From Pseudomonadales bacterium (GTDB lineage Bacteria; Pseudomonadota; Gammaproteobacteria; Pseudomonadales; Ketobacteraceae), in contig JAGUVW010000055.1 of the NCBI GenBank assembly GCA_020062665.1, positions 1 through 64,000 of the forward strand: a stretch of DNA of 64,000 nt, written 5' to 3'. This document shows positions 37,604 to 48,500 of this stretch, one piece after another; position 1 is the first letter of the stretch; each line of letters starts with the position of its first letter. The notes below the pieces were generated by a model. That model worked only from the letters and a program-made list of their open reading frames with translations. It was not told the origin of the DNA and searched no databases. Position numbers and translations under genes: made by a program.

Positions 37604-39193
37604 ATGACGACCTATTTTCCTGAATCAACTCGCAACGACCTGGATGTACTGGTAGTGGGCTACGGCCCGGTGGGCGCCAGCCTGGCAGCGCTGCTCGGCC
37701 GCTACGGCGTGCGCGCCCTGGTGATCGACAAGATGGCGGATATCCTGCTGGCGCCCCGCGCCATCGCACTGGATAACGAAGCGCTGCGTATCCTGCAGAT
37801 GGCGGGGCTGACCGATCAGAGTTTCGCGCGCATCGGCATTCAGGAAGTCAATCTGCACTGCCCGTACCTGGGCCGTTTCGGTCACATAAATACCCAAGGC
37901 ACGGTGGACGGCCACCCCAAGCTGGTGACCTTTTATCAGCCCGACCTTGAGCGCGCGCTGCGGCAGCAGGTTACGACGTTCCCCAACATTCAGGTCTGCG
38001 GCGAACTGGAACTGATGGATTTGCAGCAGACCAGCGAAGCAGTAACAGCGCGGGTACGCGACAGTAGCGGCGGCGAACACCTGATCCGTGCGCGCTACCT
38101 GGTTGGCGCCGACGGTGCCAGCTCACGGGTACGATCGCTGATCGGACAGGAATTCCAGGGCCAGACCTACGCGGAAGACTGGCTGATTGTGGATGCCAGC
38201 CGGCGCGAAAACCGGGCCATCGATCATGTGGAATTCATCTGCGATCCCAAGCGCCCTACTCCGCACATGCCGGCGCCGGGCGGGCGCGAACGCTGGGAAT
38301 TCATGCTGCAGCCTGGCGAAACCCGCGAGCACATGGAGCAGACGGAAACACTTGCAACACTGCTCGCCCCCTGGGTTCAGCCAGAAGATCTCACCATCGA
38401 ACGCCATGCCGTTTACCGGTTTCACGCCCGCTGCTGCGATCGCTTCCAGAATGGTCGTGTTTTTCTGGCCGGCGACGCCGCGCACATCACGCCGCCGTTC
38501 GTGGGTCAGGGCCTGGTAGCCGGGTTGCGTGACGCTGCCAATCTTGCCTGGAAGCTGGCGTGGGTCTCCCAGGGCAAGGCCACGCCCGCCATTCTCGACA
38601 GTTACGATCAGGAGCGCCGCCCCCACGCCAGGCAGATGATCGATCTGGCCAAAATGATGGGGCGCTTCGTGATGCCGCGCAGCACCGGCAGCGCTCTGGC
38701 GATCCACGGTTTTATGCGCCTGGTAAACCTGATTCCACCGGCGCGGACGTATTTCGAGGAACTGAAAGTCAAACCCGCCAACCGATTCAAGCGGGGATTG
38801 TTCTGTCCCGGTCGCAGCCGTTCACGCATAGCGCGCGGCGGCCAGCTGGCGCAGGACCTGGTACGCACGGATAACCAGATCCTGCTGAGCGATGACCTTC
38901 TGGGAGACAGGTTGACGCTGGTAGGCATCGGCATCGACCCGCAACCGCTGCTGAATGCGTCGTTGCGCCAGTCCTGGGAAGCGGCCGGCGGGCAGTTGCT
39001 ACACCTGGGGCTACGCGGCCAGCCCAGGCAAGGTACGACTGCGTTCGCCGAGATCATTGGCAACGGGCTGGTAGCCGGCGCACCCAAAGGCTGGCTGGCC
39101 GTAGTACGGCCCGATCGTGTCGTGATGCACGATGGCCCACCGGCACAGGCCAGCGCCCTGGTAACGGCCAGCCTGCGCATGCTTCAATATTGA
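37604..39193 (+). CDS. FAD-dependent aromatic hydroxylase, MhpA-like
   Basis: A 529-residue class A flavoprotein monooxygenase. It has the GxGxxG FAD motif GYGPVGASLA at 19-28, a DG motif in the middle (VGADGASSRVR), and the second FAD motif LAGDAAHITPPFVGQG followed by NLAWKL. Relatives such as MhpA hydroxylate phenolic side-chain acids to catechols using NAD(P)H. Here it would prepare the ring for the divergent extradiol enzyme. The natural substrate is unknown. Its stop codon lies inside a palindrome, TTCAATATTGAA. Confidence 0.92.
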   Translation: MTTYFPESTRNDLDVLVVGYGPVGASLAALLGRYGVRALVIDKMADILLAPRAIALDNEALRILQMAGLTDQSFARIGIQEVNLHCPYLGRFGHINTQGTVDGHPKLVTFYQPDLERALRQQVTTFPNIQVCGELELMDLQQTSEAVTARVRDSSGGEHLIRARYLVGADGASSRVRSLIGQEFQGQTYAEDWLIVDASRRENRAIDHVEFICDPKRPTPHMPAPGGRERWEFMLQPGETREHMEQTETLATLLAPWVQPEDLTIERHAVYRFHARCCDRFQNGRVFLAGDAAHITPPFVGQGLVAGLRDAANLAWKLAWVSQGKATPAILDSYDQERRPHARQMIDLAKMMGRFVMPRSTGSALAIHGFMRLVNLIPPARTYFEELKVKPANRFKRGLFCPGRSRSRIARGGQLAQDLVRTDNQILLSDDLLGDRLTLVGIGIDPQPLLNASLRQSWEAAGGQLLHLGLRGQPRQGTTAFAEIIGNGLVAGAPKGWLAVVRPDRVVMHDGPPAQASALVTASLRMLQY

Positions 39194-39194
39194 A
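39183..39194. promoter_or_regulatory. TTCAATATTGAA palindrome before the TetR gene
   Basis: A perfect 12-base palindrome overlapping the hydroxylase stop codon and 52 bases before the TetR ATG. Its core TCAATATTGA is identical to the site at 37492. This is what is expected if the regulator controls both its own gene and the divergent promoters. Confidence 0.55.
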
Positions 39195-39245
39195 ACACTG
39201 TCATTATTGACGGGTTTGATATTGATCGATGTGCGCGAGGCGGCA

Positions 39246-39968
39246 ATGACGCAACACTCCCAATCCCATTCAACTGAAACAGACGGGCCTGTCCTGACTC
39301 GTGGCCACAAGAAAAAAGCCCGCACCCGTCAGGCATTGGTGGAAGCCGCCCTGCGTATCTATGCCCAGAAAGGCGTCGGTGAACTGCAGTTAAATGAACT
39401 GGCGGAAGAGGCCCAGGTTTCCAACGGAACCGTGTATAACTACTTTCGCACCCGCGAGGAAGTGCTGGAAGCGGTCGGCGTTGAGCTGGCGAATCAGCTG
39501 TCACAGCGGGTTTCCGCCGTCAGCATCGAAATCGAGGATGGCGCCCGACGCCTAACCGTGGGCGTACGCATGTTCATTCACCAGGCCAGGCAAGATCCCC
39601 AGTGGGCCAGCGCAGTGGTACGGGTATTTCAGTACGACCGCAATATCCGCTCCCTGGTGGCCAGCAACCTGCGCAACGACCTGCGCCTGGGGCTGCAACA
39701 GGGGCTGTTGCACTATGGGAGCGAGGACGTTGCCCTGGGTCTGGTCGCCTTTTCCACCATGGGCACCATCACCGCCATGCTGGACGGCTATGACAGCCCG
39801 GACGGCGATCAGGTGCTGGCGGAAATGCTGTTGATGGGGCTGGGCGTGCCGGCAGCCAAAGCCCGGCGTATTGCGACCTTGCCCCTGCCAACGCCCCAAC
39901 CGGCTGCAGCGCTGGCCGAACCTCGCAAGCGGGGCAGACCGCGCCAAACAGGCACGCCGACCTCCTGA
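39246..39968 (+). CDS. TetR-family regulator with C-terminal AT-hook
   Basis: A 240-residue regulator. The N-terminal helix-turn-helix spans about 24-70 (ELAEEAQVSNGTVYNYF). The ligand domain follows to about residue 205. Residues 227-234 read RKRGRPRQ, a textbook AT-hook (RGRP core) that would bind AT-rich minor groove, after a Pro-rich linker. AT-hooks are rare on TetR proteins. AGGCGG precedes the ATG at 39246. It most likely regulates the hydroxylase and dioxygenase genes through the TCAATATTGA sites. Confidence 0.88.
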   Translation: MTQHSQSHSTETDGPVLTRGHKKKARTRQALVEAALRIYAQKGVGELQLNELAEEAQVSNGTVYNYFRTREEVLEAVGVELANQLSQRVSAVSIEIEDGARRLTVGVRMFIHQARQDPQWASAVVRVFQYDRNIRSLVASNLRNDLRLGLQQGLLHYGSEDVALGLVAFSTMGTITAMLDGYDSPDGDQVLAEMLLMGLGVPAAKARRIATLPLPTPQPAAALAEPRKRGRPRQTGTPTS

Positions 39969-40214
39969 CGCCAGGGCTTTCCGTCGCCAATCTTTCACCA
40001 ACCTGAGATTCCAGCGGGCAACACCCACGGATCTCGTCATCGCCAACATTTACACTTTCCAAGTATTGTCTATTATATTTTACATTTTTTGTTTTTTGTC
40101 GCAGAATCGTTTCATCCAGCGGATCGCTTCTGAGAGCATTGGGCCTGCCGGGCCCTGCCCTCGTCCACCCCGCGCCCCGGACATAACAAGAAAACCTGGA
40201 TTACAGGGGGAACC

Positions 40215-40958
40215 ATGTCAGCTTCATCCATCTACCGGCGCCTGCCGCTGATCAACAGTGAGGTTTCGCTGCTGATCGCGACCTTCGCTTTCCTGATTTC
40301 TACCGTCGGTTTCTGCGGCGGGCTGGCCGTGCATTTCTACGACGTGGACATCACCCAGATGGCCTACGTCAGCTTCTGGGTATTCGATGTCTGCATGTAC
40401 AGCATGCTGCTGATTCCCTGGCTGAAGCTGCCGTCGCTGACCGGCTACACCCGCTACCAGCGCCTGCGCTTCATGGTGGAAATCTGGGTGTGGTTTTACG
40501 TGCTGATTGCTCTCACCTACGAGATTCCCTGGGTGTTCGGTTACGACGAAATTGCCTACGCGGAAGACGAGCTGTGGGCCTACCCCTGGTGGTCGTACAT
40601 TCACGGCGGTGACATCCGCTATCTGCACGTGGATCTGCATGTGCTGTTCGCCGAAGTGTGGGCCTGCACCAACGCAGCAATTGCGGCGGTTGCGTTGTGG
40701 ATCTGGTACACATCCAAACGCACCAGCACCACTGCCGTGTACATGCTGATGTTCTGCGCCGGCATGCATATCGCGCCCACCGTGCAGTACTACTCGCTGG
40801 AAGCCTTCCACTCGTTTCCCAATGTCGACACCGGCAACGTGCACAATTTCTGGGGCAAATTCATTTTCTCCAACAGCCCGTGGCTGCTGATGCCGTTCGT
40901 GGTGTTCACCTGGGGCACCATGGCGCTGCCGCGACTGTACGGCGCGATCAAGGACTGA
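40215..40958 (+). CDS. EXPERA/emopamil-binding-like membrane protein
   Basis: A 247-residue protein with about five membrane helices. Features recalled from eukaryotic EBP and TMEM97 recur in order: Glu103 (TYEIPW), GDIRY at 132-136, Glu147 (FAEVW), Tyr-rich VQYYSLE, and FSNSPWLLMP near the end. EBP is a sterol isomerase, and the fold binds sterol-like ligands. A role in steroid or terpenoid uptake or isomerisation in this catabolic island is inference. A strong AGGGGGAA ribosome site precedes the ATG. Confidence 0.68.
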   Translation: MSASSIYRRLPLINSEVSLLIATFAFLISTVGFCGGLAVHFYDVDITQMAYVSFWVFDVCMYSMLLIPWLKLPSLTGYTRYQRLRFMVEIWVWFYVLIALTYEIPWVFGYDEIAYAEDELWAYPWWSYIHGGDIRYLHVDLHVLFAEVWACTNAAIAAVALWIWYTSKRTSTTAVYMLMFCAGMHIAPTVQYYSLEAFHSFPNVDTGNVHNFWGKFIFSNSPWLLMPFVVFTWGTMALPRLYGAIKD

Positions 40959-41018
40959 ATCACACACACCCATACCCACAACAAACAGAACAGGTTACTG
41001 CCCAAGGGGGAAATTCCC

Positions 41019-41825
41019 ATGCTGAAATCATCACCGCTGACACAAACAACATTGAAAAAATTGAGCTGCATCGTCGCACTGAGTGCCGCCATCGCAGCAC
41101 CGGCAATCGTTTCTGCCGCTGAACTGCCATCCCACGCCGAACTGCGCAGCAAACTGCAATCGGTGGTGGGCTCCGATAACGGCGGACTGGAAACGCAAAT
41201 GTGGGCGGCGATTGTTGATCGCGATGGCGTGGTGCGTACAGTGGTGTACTCCGGCAAGGAACGCGGTGACCAGTGGCCCGGCAGCCGGGTAATTTCGGCG
41301 CAGAAAGCCAACACTGCCAACGCGTTCAGCCTGCCGGATCTGGCACTGTCCAGCGCCAATTTGTACGCCGCCGTGCAGCCGGAAGAAGGCAGCCTGTACG
41401 GCCTGCAGTTCTCCAATCCGGTGGATGTGTCAGTGGCCTATGGCGGCAACGCCGAGGATTACGGCAGCGAAAAAGATCCCATGGTGGGCAAGAAAATCGG
41501 TGGCGTGAATGTGTTTGGCGGCGGGCTGGCGCTGTACGATGAAACTGGCAAACTGCTGGGCGCGCTGGGCGTCAGCGGCGATACCTCCTGCGCCGATCAC
41601 AATATCGCGTGGAAACTGCGGCACGCGCTGGAGCTGGATTACGTGCCCGCCGGTGTGAATGAAATCAAAGGTAAAATTCACGCGACCGACGACAACATCG
41701 TGTACGACGACGTCGACTGGGCACACCCGGTGTGCAGCGACAAATCCCGCGAAGTGGCCGAGCTGTTCTTCAAAACCCGCCCCACCCGTCCATTCCCGGG
41801 CAATCACGTTCGCCGCAAGCCGTAA
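41019..41825 (+). CDS. secreted GlcG/HbpS-like heme-binding family protein
   Basis: A 268-residue exported protein: signal peptide (SCIVALSAAIAAPAIVSAAE), then a GlcG/HbpS domain (QKANTANAFSLP, GGLALYDETGKLLGALGVSGDTSCADHNIAW). Family members bind heme or small molecules and often sit in catabolic operons. It has the same AAGGGGGAA-type ribosome site as the gene before it and follows 60 bases behind, so the two probably form one transcript ending at the hairpin at 41833. Confidence 0.85.
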   Translation: MLKSSPLTQTTLKKLSCIVALSAAIAAPAIVSAAELPSHAELRSKLQSVVGSDNGGLETQMWAAIVDRDGVVRTVVYSGKERGDQWPGSRVISAQKANTANAFSLPDLALSSANLYAAVQPEEGSLYGLQFSNPVDVSVAYGGNAEDYGSEKDPMVGKKIGGVNVFGGGLALYDETGKLLGALGVSGDTSCADHNIAWKLRHALELDYVPAGVNEIKGKIHATDDNIVYDDVDWAHPVCSDKSREVAELFFKTRPTRPFPGNHVRRKP

Positions 41826-41832
41826 ATCGTGA

Positions 41833-41880
41833 AGCGTCAGGGCAACCCCGTGTTCGCCCTGACGCTGCGATCCGTTTTAT
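41833..41880 (+). terminator. intrinsic terminator-like hairpin
   Basis: AGCGTCAGGGC and GCCCTGACGCT form a perfect 11-bp stem around a 12-base loop. A short TTTTAT follows at 41875-41880, a little distant from the stem. Confidence 0.65.
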
Positions 41881-41920
41881 AATCCGGCCTTCGCTGTTTT
41901 CCCACTGGTGCTGTGACGCA

Positions 41921-42499
41921 ATGCAGGCAACCTATCCTTCCTACGAAGATGTGCTCAGAGCCAGAATCATGGATGCCGCCATCGGCTGCATGAAGGAAAA
42001 AGGCGTCGACAAAACCCGCATCGGCGACATCGCCACAACGATGGGCATTTCACGCCAGACCATCTACAACTACTTCGCCAACAAGAACGAATTGTTCGAC
42101 GCGATTTTTTCCCGCGAGGCGATCACGCTGGCGGACAAGATCGCCCGTCATATCGAAACGTTCAGGACGCTGGATGACAAGTTCACCCAGGCGTTCCTGT
42201 ACGCGATCGAGGAATTCCCGCAGAACCCGGTGCTGTCCCACGTGATCACCAGCGGCGGCCAGTTTCTGCGGGAGGTGGGACATTCACGTGAACGGATGCA
42301 GGCATTCGGTGAACTGGTGCTGTATCAGGTGTTTGAAGAGCACCCGCAACTGCGAAAGGATGCCGGGGAAATCTGCGAGTTTCTGTCGCGCAATATCATT
42401 TCGTTTCTGGTGATGCCCGATCCCGATCCGCGCTCGCCAAAGGAGCTGGAGGGGTATGTTAGGCGGCGGTTGTTGCCGGGGCTGGGGATTTCGTCCTAA
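41921..42499 (+). CDS. TetR-family transcriptional regulator
   Basis: A 192-residue TetR protein with helix-turn-helix at about 30-60 (IGDIATTMGISRQTIYNYF) and a C-terminal ligand domain. It lies downstream of the EBP-like/GlcG-like pair and behind a hairpin, so it is probably expressed separately. The target is unknown. It is convergent with hisF. Confidence 0.88.
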   Translation: MQATYPSYEDVLRARIMDAAIGCMKEKGVDKTRIGDIATTMGISRQTIYNYFANKNELFDAIFSREAITLADKIARHIETFRTLDDKFTQAFLYAIEEFPQNPVLSHVITSGGQFLREVGHSRERMQAFGELVLYQVFEEHPQLRKDAGEICEFLSRNIISFLVMPDPDPRSPKELEGYVRRRLLPGLGISS

Positions 42500-42597
42500 T
42501 CAGGTTTCTGATCACGTTGCTTTTCATTGCGCTGTTCATGGCGCCGCGGCAACAGTCTGCGCGCCGGCATTGCCAGTCGCACAGACTGTCTCAACAT

Positions 42598-43374
42598 TCA
42601 ATCCAGCCGCATCTCGATGCCCTGCGCGGCCATGAACTGCTTGGCCTGCTGCACGGTGTATTCGCCGAAGTGAAAAATACTGGCGGCGAGCACAGCGTCG
42701 GCCTTGCCCAGGGTCACGCCGTCGGCCAGATGTTGCAGGTTGCCGACACCGCCGGACGCAATCACCGGCACCGCCACCGCTTCGGAAATCGCACGGGTCA
42801 CATCCAGATCAAAACCGTTCTTGGTGCCGTCACGATCCATGCTGGTCAGCAGGATTTCCCCCGCGCCCAGACCCACCATTTTTATGGCCCATTCCACCGC
42901 GTCGAGCCCGGTGGGTTTGCGGCCACCGTGGGTGAAGATTTCCCAGCGGCCCGGCTCGCCCGCCGCGCTGACTTTTTTCGCGTCGATGGCAACGACGATG
43001 CACTGGGAACCGAATTTCGCCGCCGCTTCACCGACGAATTCCGGATTGAACACGGCGGCAGTGTTGATGCTGACCTTGTCGGCACCGGCGTTGAGCATGG
43101 TGCGGATGTCTTCGAGTTTGCGGATGCCGCCGCCCACGGTGAGCGGAATGAACACCTGGCTCGCCATTTTTTCCACGGTGTGCACCATGGTGTCGCGGCC
43201 TTCGTGGCTGGCGGTGATGTCGAGGAAGGTGATTTCGTCGGCGCCCTGCTCGTCGTAGCGGCGGGCGATTTCCACCGGATCACCGGCGTCGCGGATGTCG
43301 AGAAATTTCACGCCTTTCACGACGCGGCCGTTGTCGACGTCGAGACAGGGGATGATGCGTTTGGCCAGGCCCAT
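42598..43374 (-). CDS. hisF: imidazole glycerol phosphate synthase subunit HisF
   Basis: HisF is the cyclase subunit that, with HisH, forms imidazole glycerol phosphate and AICAR in histidine synthesis. It is a 258-residue beta/alpha barrel with [13 protein letters not shown] at the start, FLDITAS, and the phosphate-binding GGVGNLQH. It is last in hisB-H-A-F, 2 bases after hisA. Confidence 0.97.
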   Translation of the reverse strand: MGLAKRIIPCLDVDNGRVVKGVKFLDIRDAGDPVEIARRYDEQGADEITFLDITASHEGRDTMVHTVEKMASQVFIPLTVGGGIRKLEDIRTMLNAGADKVSINTAAVFNPEFVGEAAAKFGSQCIVVAIDAKKVSAAGEPGRWEIFTHGGRKPTGLDAVEWAIKMVGLGAGEILLTSMDRDGTKNGFDLDVTRAISEAVAVPVIASGGVGNLQHLADGVTLGKADAVLAASIFHFGEYTVQQAKQFMAAQGIEMRLD

Positions 43375-43376
43375 TC

Positions 43377-44126
43377 TTACGCTCCCTTGCCAGCCAGGAA
43401 TGCGTCGGCGTAGGCCTGGGCTTCGCGCAGATCCAGGGTGCCTTCGTAAATGGCGCGGCCGGTGATGGCACCGGAAATGCCCGCATCAGCCACCGCCAGC
43501 AGTTGTTTCACGTCGTCGATGTTGGTGACGCCGCCGGACGCAATCACGGGAATATTGATGCTTTTCGCCAGATGCACGGTGGCTTCGATATTCACGCCCT
43601 GCATCATGCCGTCGCGGGCAATGTCGGTGTAGACGATGGCGCTGACACCGTCGTCCTCGAACTGTTTGGCGCAGTCCACGGCCTGCATTTCGGAGACTTC
43701 AGCCCAGCCGTCGGTGGCCACCAGGCCATTCTTGGCGTCGATGCCAACGATGATGTGGCCGGGGAAGGCGTTACAGGCAATCTTCACGAAGGAGGGTTGC
43801 TTCACGGCCTTGGTGCCGATGATGACGTAGGTAACGCCCGCGTCCAGATAGGTCTGGATCGTGTCCATCAAACGGATGCCGCCACCGATCTGGATCGGCA
43901 GATTGGGATATTTTTTGGCGATGGCTTCGACGACACCGGCATTCACCGGTTCACCTTCGAAGGCGCCGTTGAGGTCGACGAGGTGGAGGCGGCGGGCGCC
44001 CTGTTCCACCCACTGGTCGGCCATGGCAAGGGGATCGTTGGAGAAGACGGTGGCGTCGTCCATCAGGCCCTGGCGCAGGCGTACGCATTTTCCGTCTTTG
44101 AGGTCGATGGCGGGGATGATCAGCAT
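43377..44126 (-). CDS. hisA: ProFAR isomerase HisA
   Basis: The 249-residue barrel isomerises ProFAR to PRFAR. It has [13 protein letters not shown] with catalytic Asp8, [19 protein letters not shown] with the second Asp, and ASGGVTN. It is homologous to the adjacent HisF. Confidence 0.97.
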   Translation of the reverse strand: MLIIPAIDLKDGKCVRLRQGLMDDATVFSNDPLAMADQWVEQGARRLHLVDLNGAFEGEPVNAGVVEAIAKKYPNLPIQIGGGIRLMDTIQTYLDAGVTYVIIGTKAVKQPSFVKIACNAFPGHIIVGIDAKNGLVATDGWAEVSEMQAVDCAKQFEDDGVSAIVYTDIARDGMMQGVNIEATVHLAKSINIPVIASGGVTNIDDVKQLLAVADAGISGAITGRAIYEGTLDLREAQAYADAFLAGKGA

Positions 44127-44154
44127 GTCGGGTTCTCTTTGGTTGGTGCGTGGT

Positions 44155-44805
44155 TCAGGCCTGGCCGTCCCACTCCATAAAATTCTGCAGCAGTTTCAGC
44201 CCGGCGTTCTGGCTTTTCTCCGGGTGGAACTGTACGGCAAAGACATTCTCGCGGCCCAGCGCGGCGGTGAAGGGCACGCCGTATTCGCAGCGGCCGGTCA
44301 TCAGGTTGTTGTCGTCCAGCGTGATGTAATAGCTGTGGACGAAGTAAAAGCGCGCGTTGTCGGCAATGCCGTTCCAGAGCGGATGCGAGCGGGTCTGCTG
44401 CACCTGGTTCCAGCCCATGTGGGGCACTTTCAGTTTTTCTCCGCTGGCGTCGCGCAGGTCGTCGCCAAAGAATTTCACCTGCCCTGCGAACAGGTTCAGG
44501 CAGTCCACGCCGCCGTTTTCCTCGCTGCGGGTCATCAGGCTCTGCATGCCGACGCAGATGCCCAGCAGCGGTTTGGACTGCGCCGCTTCACGCACCACCT
44601 CATCCAGGCCCAGACGCAGGATTTCACCCATGCAGTCGCGGATGGCGCCGACGCCGGGGAATACCACGCGATCGGCTGACAATATGGTGCCTGCATCTGC
44701 CGTGACCATGACCTGCGCGCCCGGTGCGACTTTCTCCAGCGCCTTGGCGGCGCTGTGCAGATTACCCATGCCGTAGTCGATGACGGCGACGGTGGTTTTG
44801 CTCAT
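44155..44805 (-). CDS. hisH: imidazole glycerol phosphate synthase subunit HisH
   Basis: The 216-residue class I glutaminase subunit supplies ammonia to HisF. It has nucleophile Cys in GICVGMQ, IDYGMGN at the start, and the His-Glu pair in VQFHPEKS near the end. It lies 25 bases after hisB and 28 before hisA. Confidence 0.97.
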   Translation of the reverse strand: MSKTTVAVIDYGMGNLHSAAKALEKVAPGAQVMVTADAGTILSADRVVFPGVGAIRDCMGEILRLGLDEVVREAAQSKPLLGICVGMQSLMTRSEENGGVDCLNLFAGQVKFFGDDLRDASGEKLKVPHMGWNQVQQTRSHPLWNGIADNARFYFVHSYYITLDDNNLMTGRCEYGVPFTAALGRENVFAVQFHPEKSQNAGLKLLQNFMEWDGQA

Positions 44806-44830
44806 GACAACGTTTCCTGCAACCGGTGTA

Positions 44831-45424
44831 CTACAACACGCCCTTGGTGGACGGCATCACGCCGCTCATGCGCTCATCGCGCTCCACTGCCACCCGCAAC
44901 GCGCGGCCAAAGGCCTTGAAAATGGTTTCGGCCTGGTGGTGGGCATTGGCGCCTTTGAGGTTATCGATGTGCAGGGTCATCATGGCATGGTTGACCAGGC
45001 CGTGGAAAAATTCGGAGAACAGATCAACGTCGAAACTGCCGATGCTGCCGCGCACGAAGGTGCAGTTCAGATCCAGGCCGGGGCGGCCGGACAGGTCGAG
45101 CACCACGCGGGAAAGGGCTTCGTCCAGCGGCACATACGCGTGGCCGTAACGGCGCAGGCCTTTTTTGTCGCCCCAGGCTTTGGCCAGGGCTTGCCCCAGG
45201 GTAATGCCGATGTCTTCAACGGTGTGGTGCGCGTCGATATGCAGGTCACCCTTGGCGATGATCTCGAGGTCGATCAGGCCATGGCGGGCCACCTGATCCA
45301 GCATGTGTTCCAGAAAAGGCACGCCGGTATCCAGTTTGCTCTGGCCGGTGCCGTCCAGGTTCACCGCGACGGTGATCTGGGTTTCCAGCGTATTGCGCTC
45401 GACGCGGGCACTGCGTTGGGTCAT
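44831..45424 (-). CDS. hisB: imidazoleglycerol-phosphate dehydratase HisB
   Basis: The 197-residue single-function dehydratase (no phosphatase domain) has the Mn-binding motifs FLEHMLDQ with [11 protein letters not shown], and NAHHQAET. The frame is open upstream to 46216 inside the antisense of other coding DNA, but the ATG at 45424 gives the normal length. It is the first gene of the his cluster here. The remaining his genes are elsewhere. Confidence 0.96.
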   Translation of the reverse strand: MTQRSARVERNTLETQITVAVNLDGTGQSKLDTGVPFLEHMLDQVARHGLIDLEIIAKGDLHIDAHHTVEDIGITLGQALAKAWGDKKGLRRYGHAYVPLDEALSRVVLDLSGRPGLDLNCTFVRGSIGSFDVDLFSEFFHGLVNHAMMTLHIDNLKGANAHHQAETIFKAFGRALRVAVERDERMSGVMPSTKGVL

Positions 45425-45513
45425 TGACAGGGGCTCCAGGGTGGAAAGAGGGGGAATTATACCCCAATTCGCGGGGCGGGCGGCGCATTCTCGGGCTGCG
45501 GAATGATGGGCTG

Positions 45514-48500
45514 TCAGTGCTGGGCGCGCTGGGTCGCCGGCAGCCAGTGTTCGACGGTTTTTTCCAGGCTCTCCCGCCGTAGCGGCTTGGCCAGATAGTC
45601 GTCCATGCCGGCGGCCAGGCATTTCTCCCGATCCCCCTCCATGGCATTGGCGGTGACGGCAATGATGGGCAGGGGCCGCCCTTCCAGCCACTCGCGAATG
45701 CGACGGGTGGCCTCGTAACCGTCCATCAACGGCATCTGGCAATCCATGAACACCATGACGTAGGCGTTGGCCTGCACTGCCTCCAGCGCCTGCTGGCCGT
45801 TTTCGGCGATGTCGCAGGTGAAGCCCATCTTGCGCAGATAGCCGCAGGCCACCCGGCGGTTGACCTCGTTGTCGTCCACCACCAGCACCTTGGGCAGATT
45901 GGCTACCTGCAGCTGGGGCGCCATGTCCAGGGTGTCGCCGCGCTGGAACCCGGTCATGCACTCCGCCAGCTGCGCGGTGGAAAACGGCACGTACAGGTGG
46001 GGCAGCGGGCGCTGGCCGTAGCGCTCGGTGGGCAGGCGCAGCTGAATTACCCTGGCTTGATTGGAGCTGTTCAGGTACGGACTGAGCTTTTCCCAGAAGC
46101 GGTCGCTGATCTCCTGGGCGATGAAGATCCAGCGGTAATTGCGGCTGGACAGGATTTCTTCCAGATTGCGCATCACCCGGGTTTCCTTGGGTTCCCAGTG
46201 GAATTCCAGGCCCCACTGCTGGCAGGCGATCTGAATCACCATCTGGGTGGCCGGCAGGTCGCCGATCAGCAGCACGGCAGCGTTCTGGTAGCGCTGTCCC
46301 TGCTGGTATTGCTGGATCGCCTGCCGCATCCGCGCGGCCAGGGACGTCTGGCCGTGGGGCACTTCCACCGGCAGTTCAAAATAGAACGATGAACCCACGC
46401 CCTTGATGGATTTCACCCCGATCCGCCCGCCCATGGCGTTGACAATGCCCTGGCACAGCGCCAGCCCCAGCCCGGAGCCGCCGTACTTGCGGGTGGAGGA
46501 CGCATCCGCCTGCACGAATGGTTTGAACAGATCCTGCTGGGCCTCGGCGTCGATGCCCATGCCGGTGTCCTTCACCTCCACATACAGGCGGTGGGGCGGC
46601 AGCATTTCCGCCCACAGTAGAATCGAACCATGACTGGTGAACTTCACCGCGTTCGACAGCAGACTGGTGAGCAGCTGACGCAGTTTGGTGGCGTCGGTGA
46701 CGATCTTCAGCGGCAGGCTGGCCTCCAGCACGATGCCGATATCCAGCCCCGCCTTGTAGGCATCCGGCGCCACCAGGTTGATGGCGGAATGCAACAGTTC
46801 GTGGACGTTCACCTGCTCGTGGCGGAATTCCATCTCACCGCTTTCCAGGCGGGAAAAGTCCATCACATCGTCCACCAGGGACAGCAGGTTGCGGCCGGAG
46901 CGGGTGGCCAGACGCAGGGTTTCCCGCTGCTCGTCATTGAGCGGGGTGTCATTGAGCATGTCGAGCATACCCAGCAGGCCGTTCATGGGCGTGCGGATTT
47001 CATGACTGACGATGGCCATGAAGCGGCTCTTGTTCTCGGCAGTTTTCAGGGCGATGTCGCGGGCCTCGGCCATGCCTTCGGCTGCTTTCACGATGTCGTC
47101 GATATCCACGATCACACCGCGCAGGCCGGTCACCTTCAGGCCATCGATCACCACCGAGATCAGCGCCTTCAACCACACCCACTGGCCATCGCCATGACGC
47201 ACCTTGAACTCCACGTAACTGTCGCGGGCGCCGGCAACAGAATCCTGGAACGCCGCCAGAATACGGTCGTGATGATCCGGATGAATCCACTTGCGCCACT
47301 GCAGCAGCATCTGCAGAACCTGATCCGGTGAATGCCCCAGCACGTGCTCCACCTGACCGCTCAGCAGTGTCACGCGCGGCGGATTGATCTGCGCTTCCCA
47401 CACCACGCAGTCGATGGAACTCATGATGGCCTGATAGCGCTCCTTCGACTCGGTGATTTCATCCATGTAGGACTTGATGTCCTGGCGCATGTTGTCCAGC
47501 GACACCGCCAGCTGACCCAGCTCGTCATTGCTGCGCAGGCTGAGCTTGCGATCGAGGTTGCCGCGGGACAACTCCCCCGCCCAGCTCGACAGGCGCGAGA
47601 TCGGTTCGCCGATCTGCCGTGACATCACGTACGCCACCACACCGATCAGCAGAATCGCCAGGATCCCGATCAGAATCGCCCGTTCGCGAATGAAGGCAAT
47701 GTCCGCCAGCGCGTCATGGGCATCGCGCACCAGCACCAGACTCCAACCGGTATCCTTGATGTGGGCAAACTCCCGCGCCGGCATGTTCACCACCAGCAGC
47801 TCGGCATCCCCCCGCCGCACGTAGCGATGGCCGGAACGGTTGAGCAGGCGATCCAGCAGCAGGGGATTTTCCGCCGCCCACCAGCGCTTGCCGTACACCC
47901 GCAGTTGATCGCTCTGCTCGGTGCTGCCGGTATCTTCAGCGAGAATGAAATCCGGCGCGGCAATGACAAAACCTTCGCGGTCGATCAGTACCGCGTAACC
48001 CAGCTCGCTCTGACCACCGGGCATCACCTCGATGGCCTGGATCTGCATCAGCAGCTCCTGCCAATCGAAGCTGGCCTTGAGCACGCCGATCATCTGATCC
48101 GGGGAAAAACTACGGTAAATGGGCACGCTGATGCTGACACCGTAGCCGCCCAGCAAGGGATCCAGGCGCAGGGCCGACATATCCATCTGCCCCGTGCTCC
48201 GCACCCGCTGGAACCATTCTGCCTGGGTCACACTGATACCCAGCAGATCCTTGTCGCCGGCGGCCACCACCACGCCTTCCAGATCCACCGCCACCAGGGT
48301 GTTGTAAACGGCATAGGCACGCTGGTAATCCCGCAGCATACCGGTGACGACGCCCTGGGGATCGCCCCGCTCCACCTCCTGCATCGCATCCAGCGCCGCC
48401 CAGGAGCGGATGTTTTCTTCACTGAAACCGAAGGTACGATCCACCTGGGACATGGCCAGCAACGAGCCCGCCTGCAGGCGTTCACCCACCTGATTGATAA

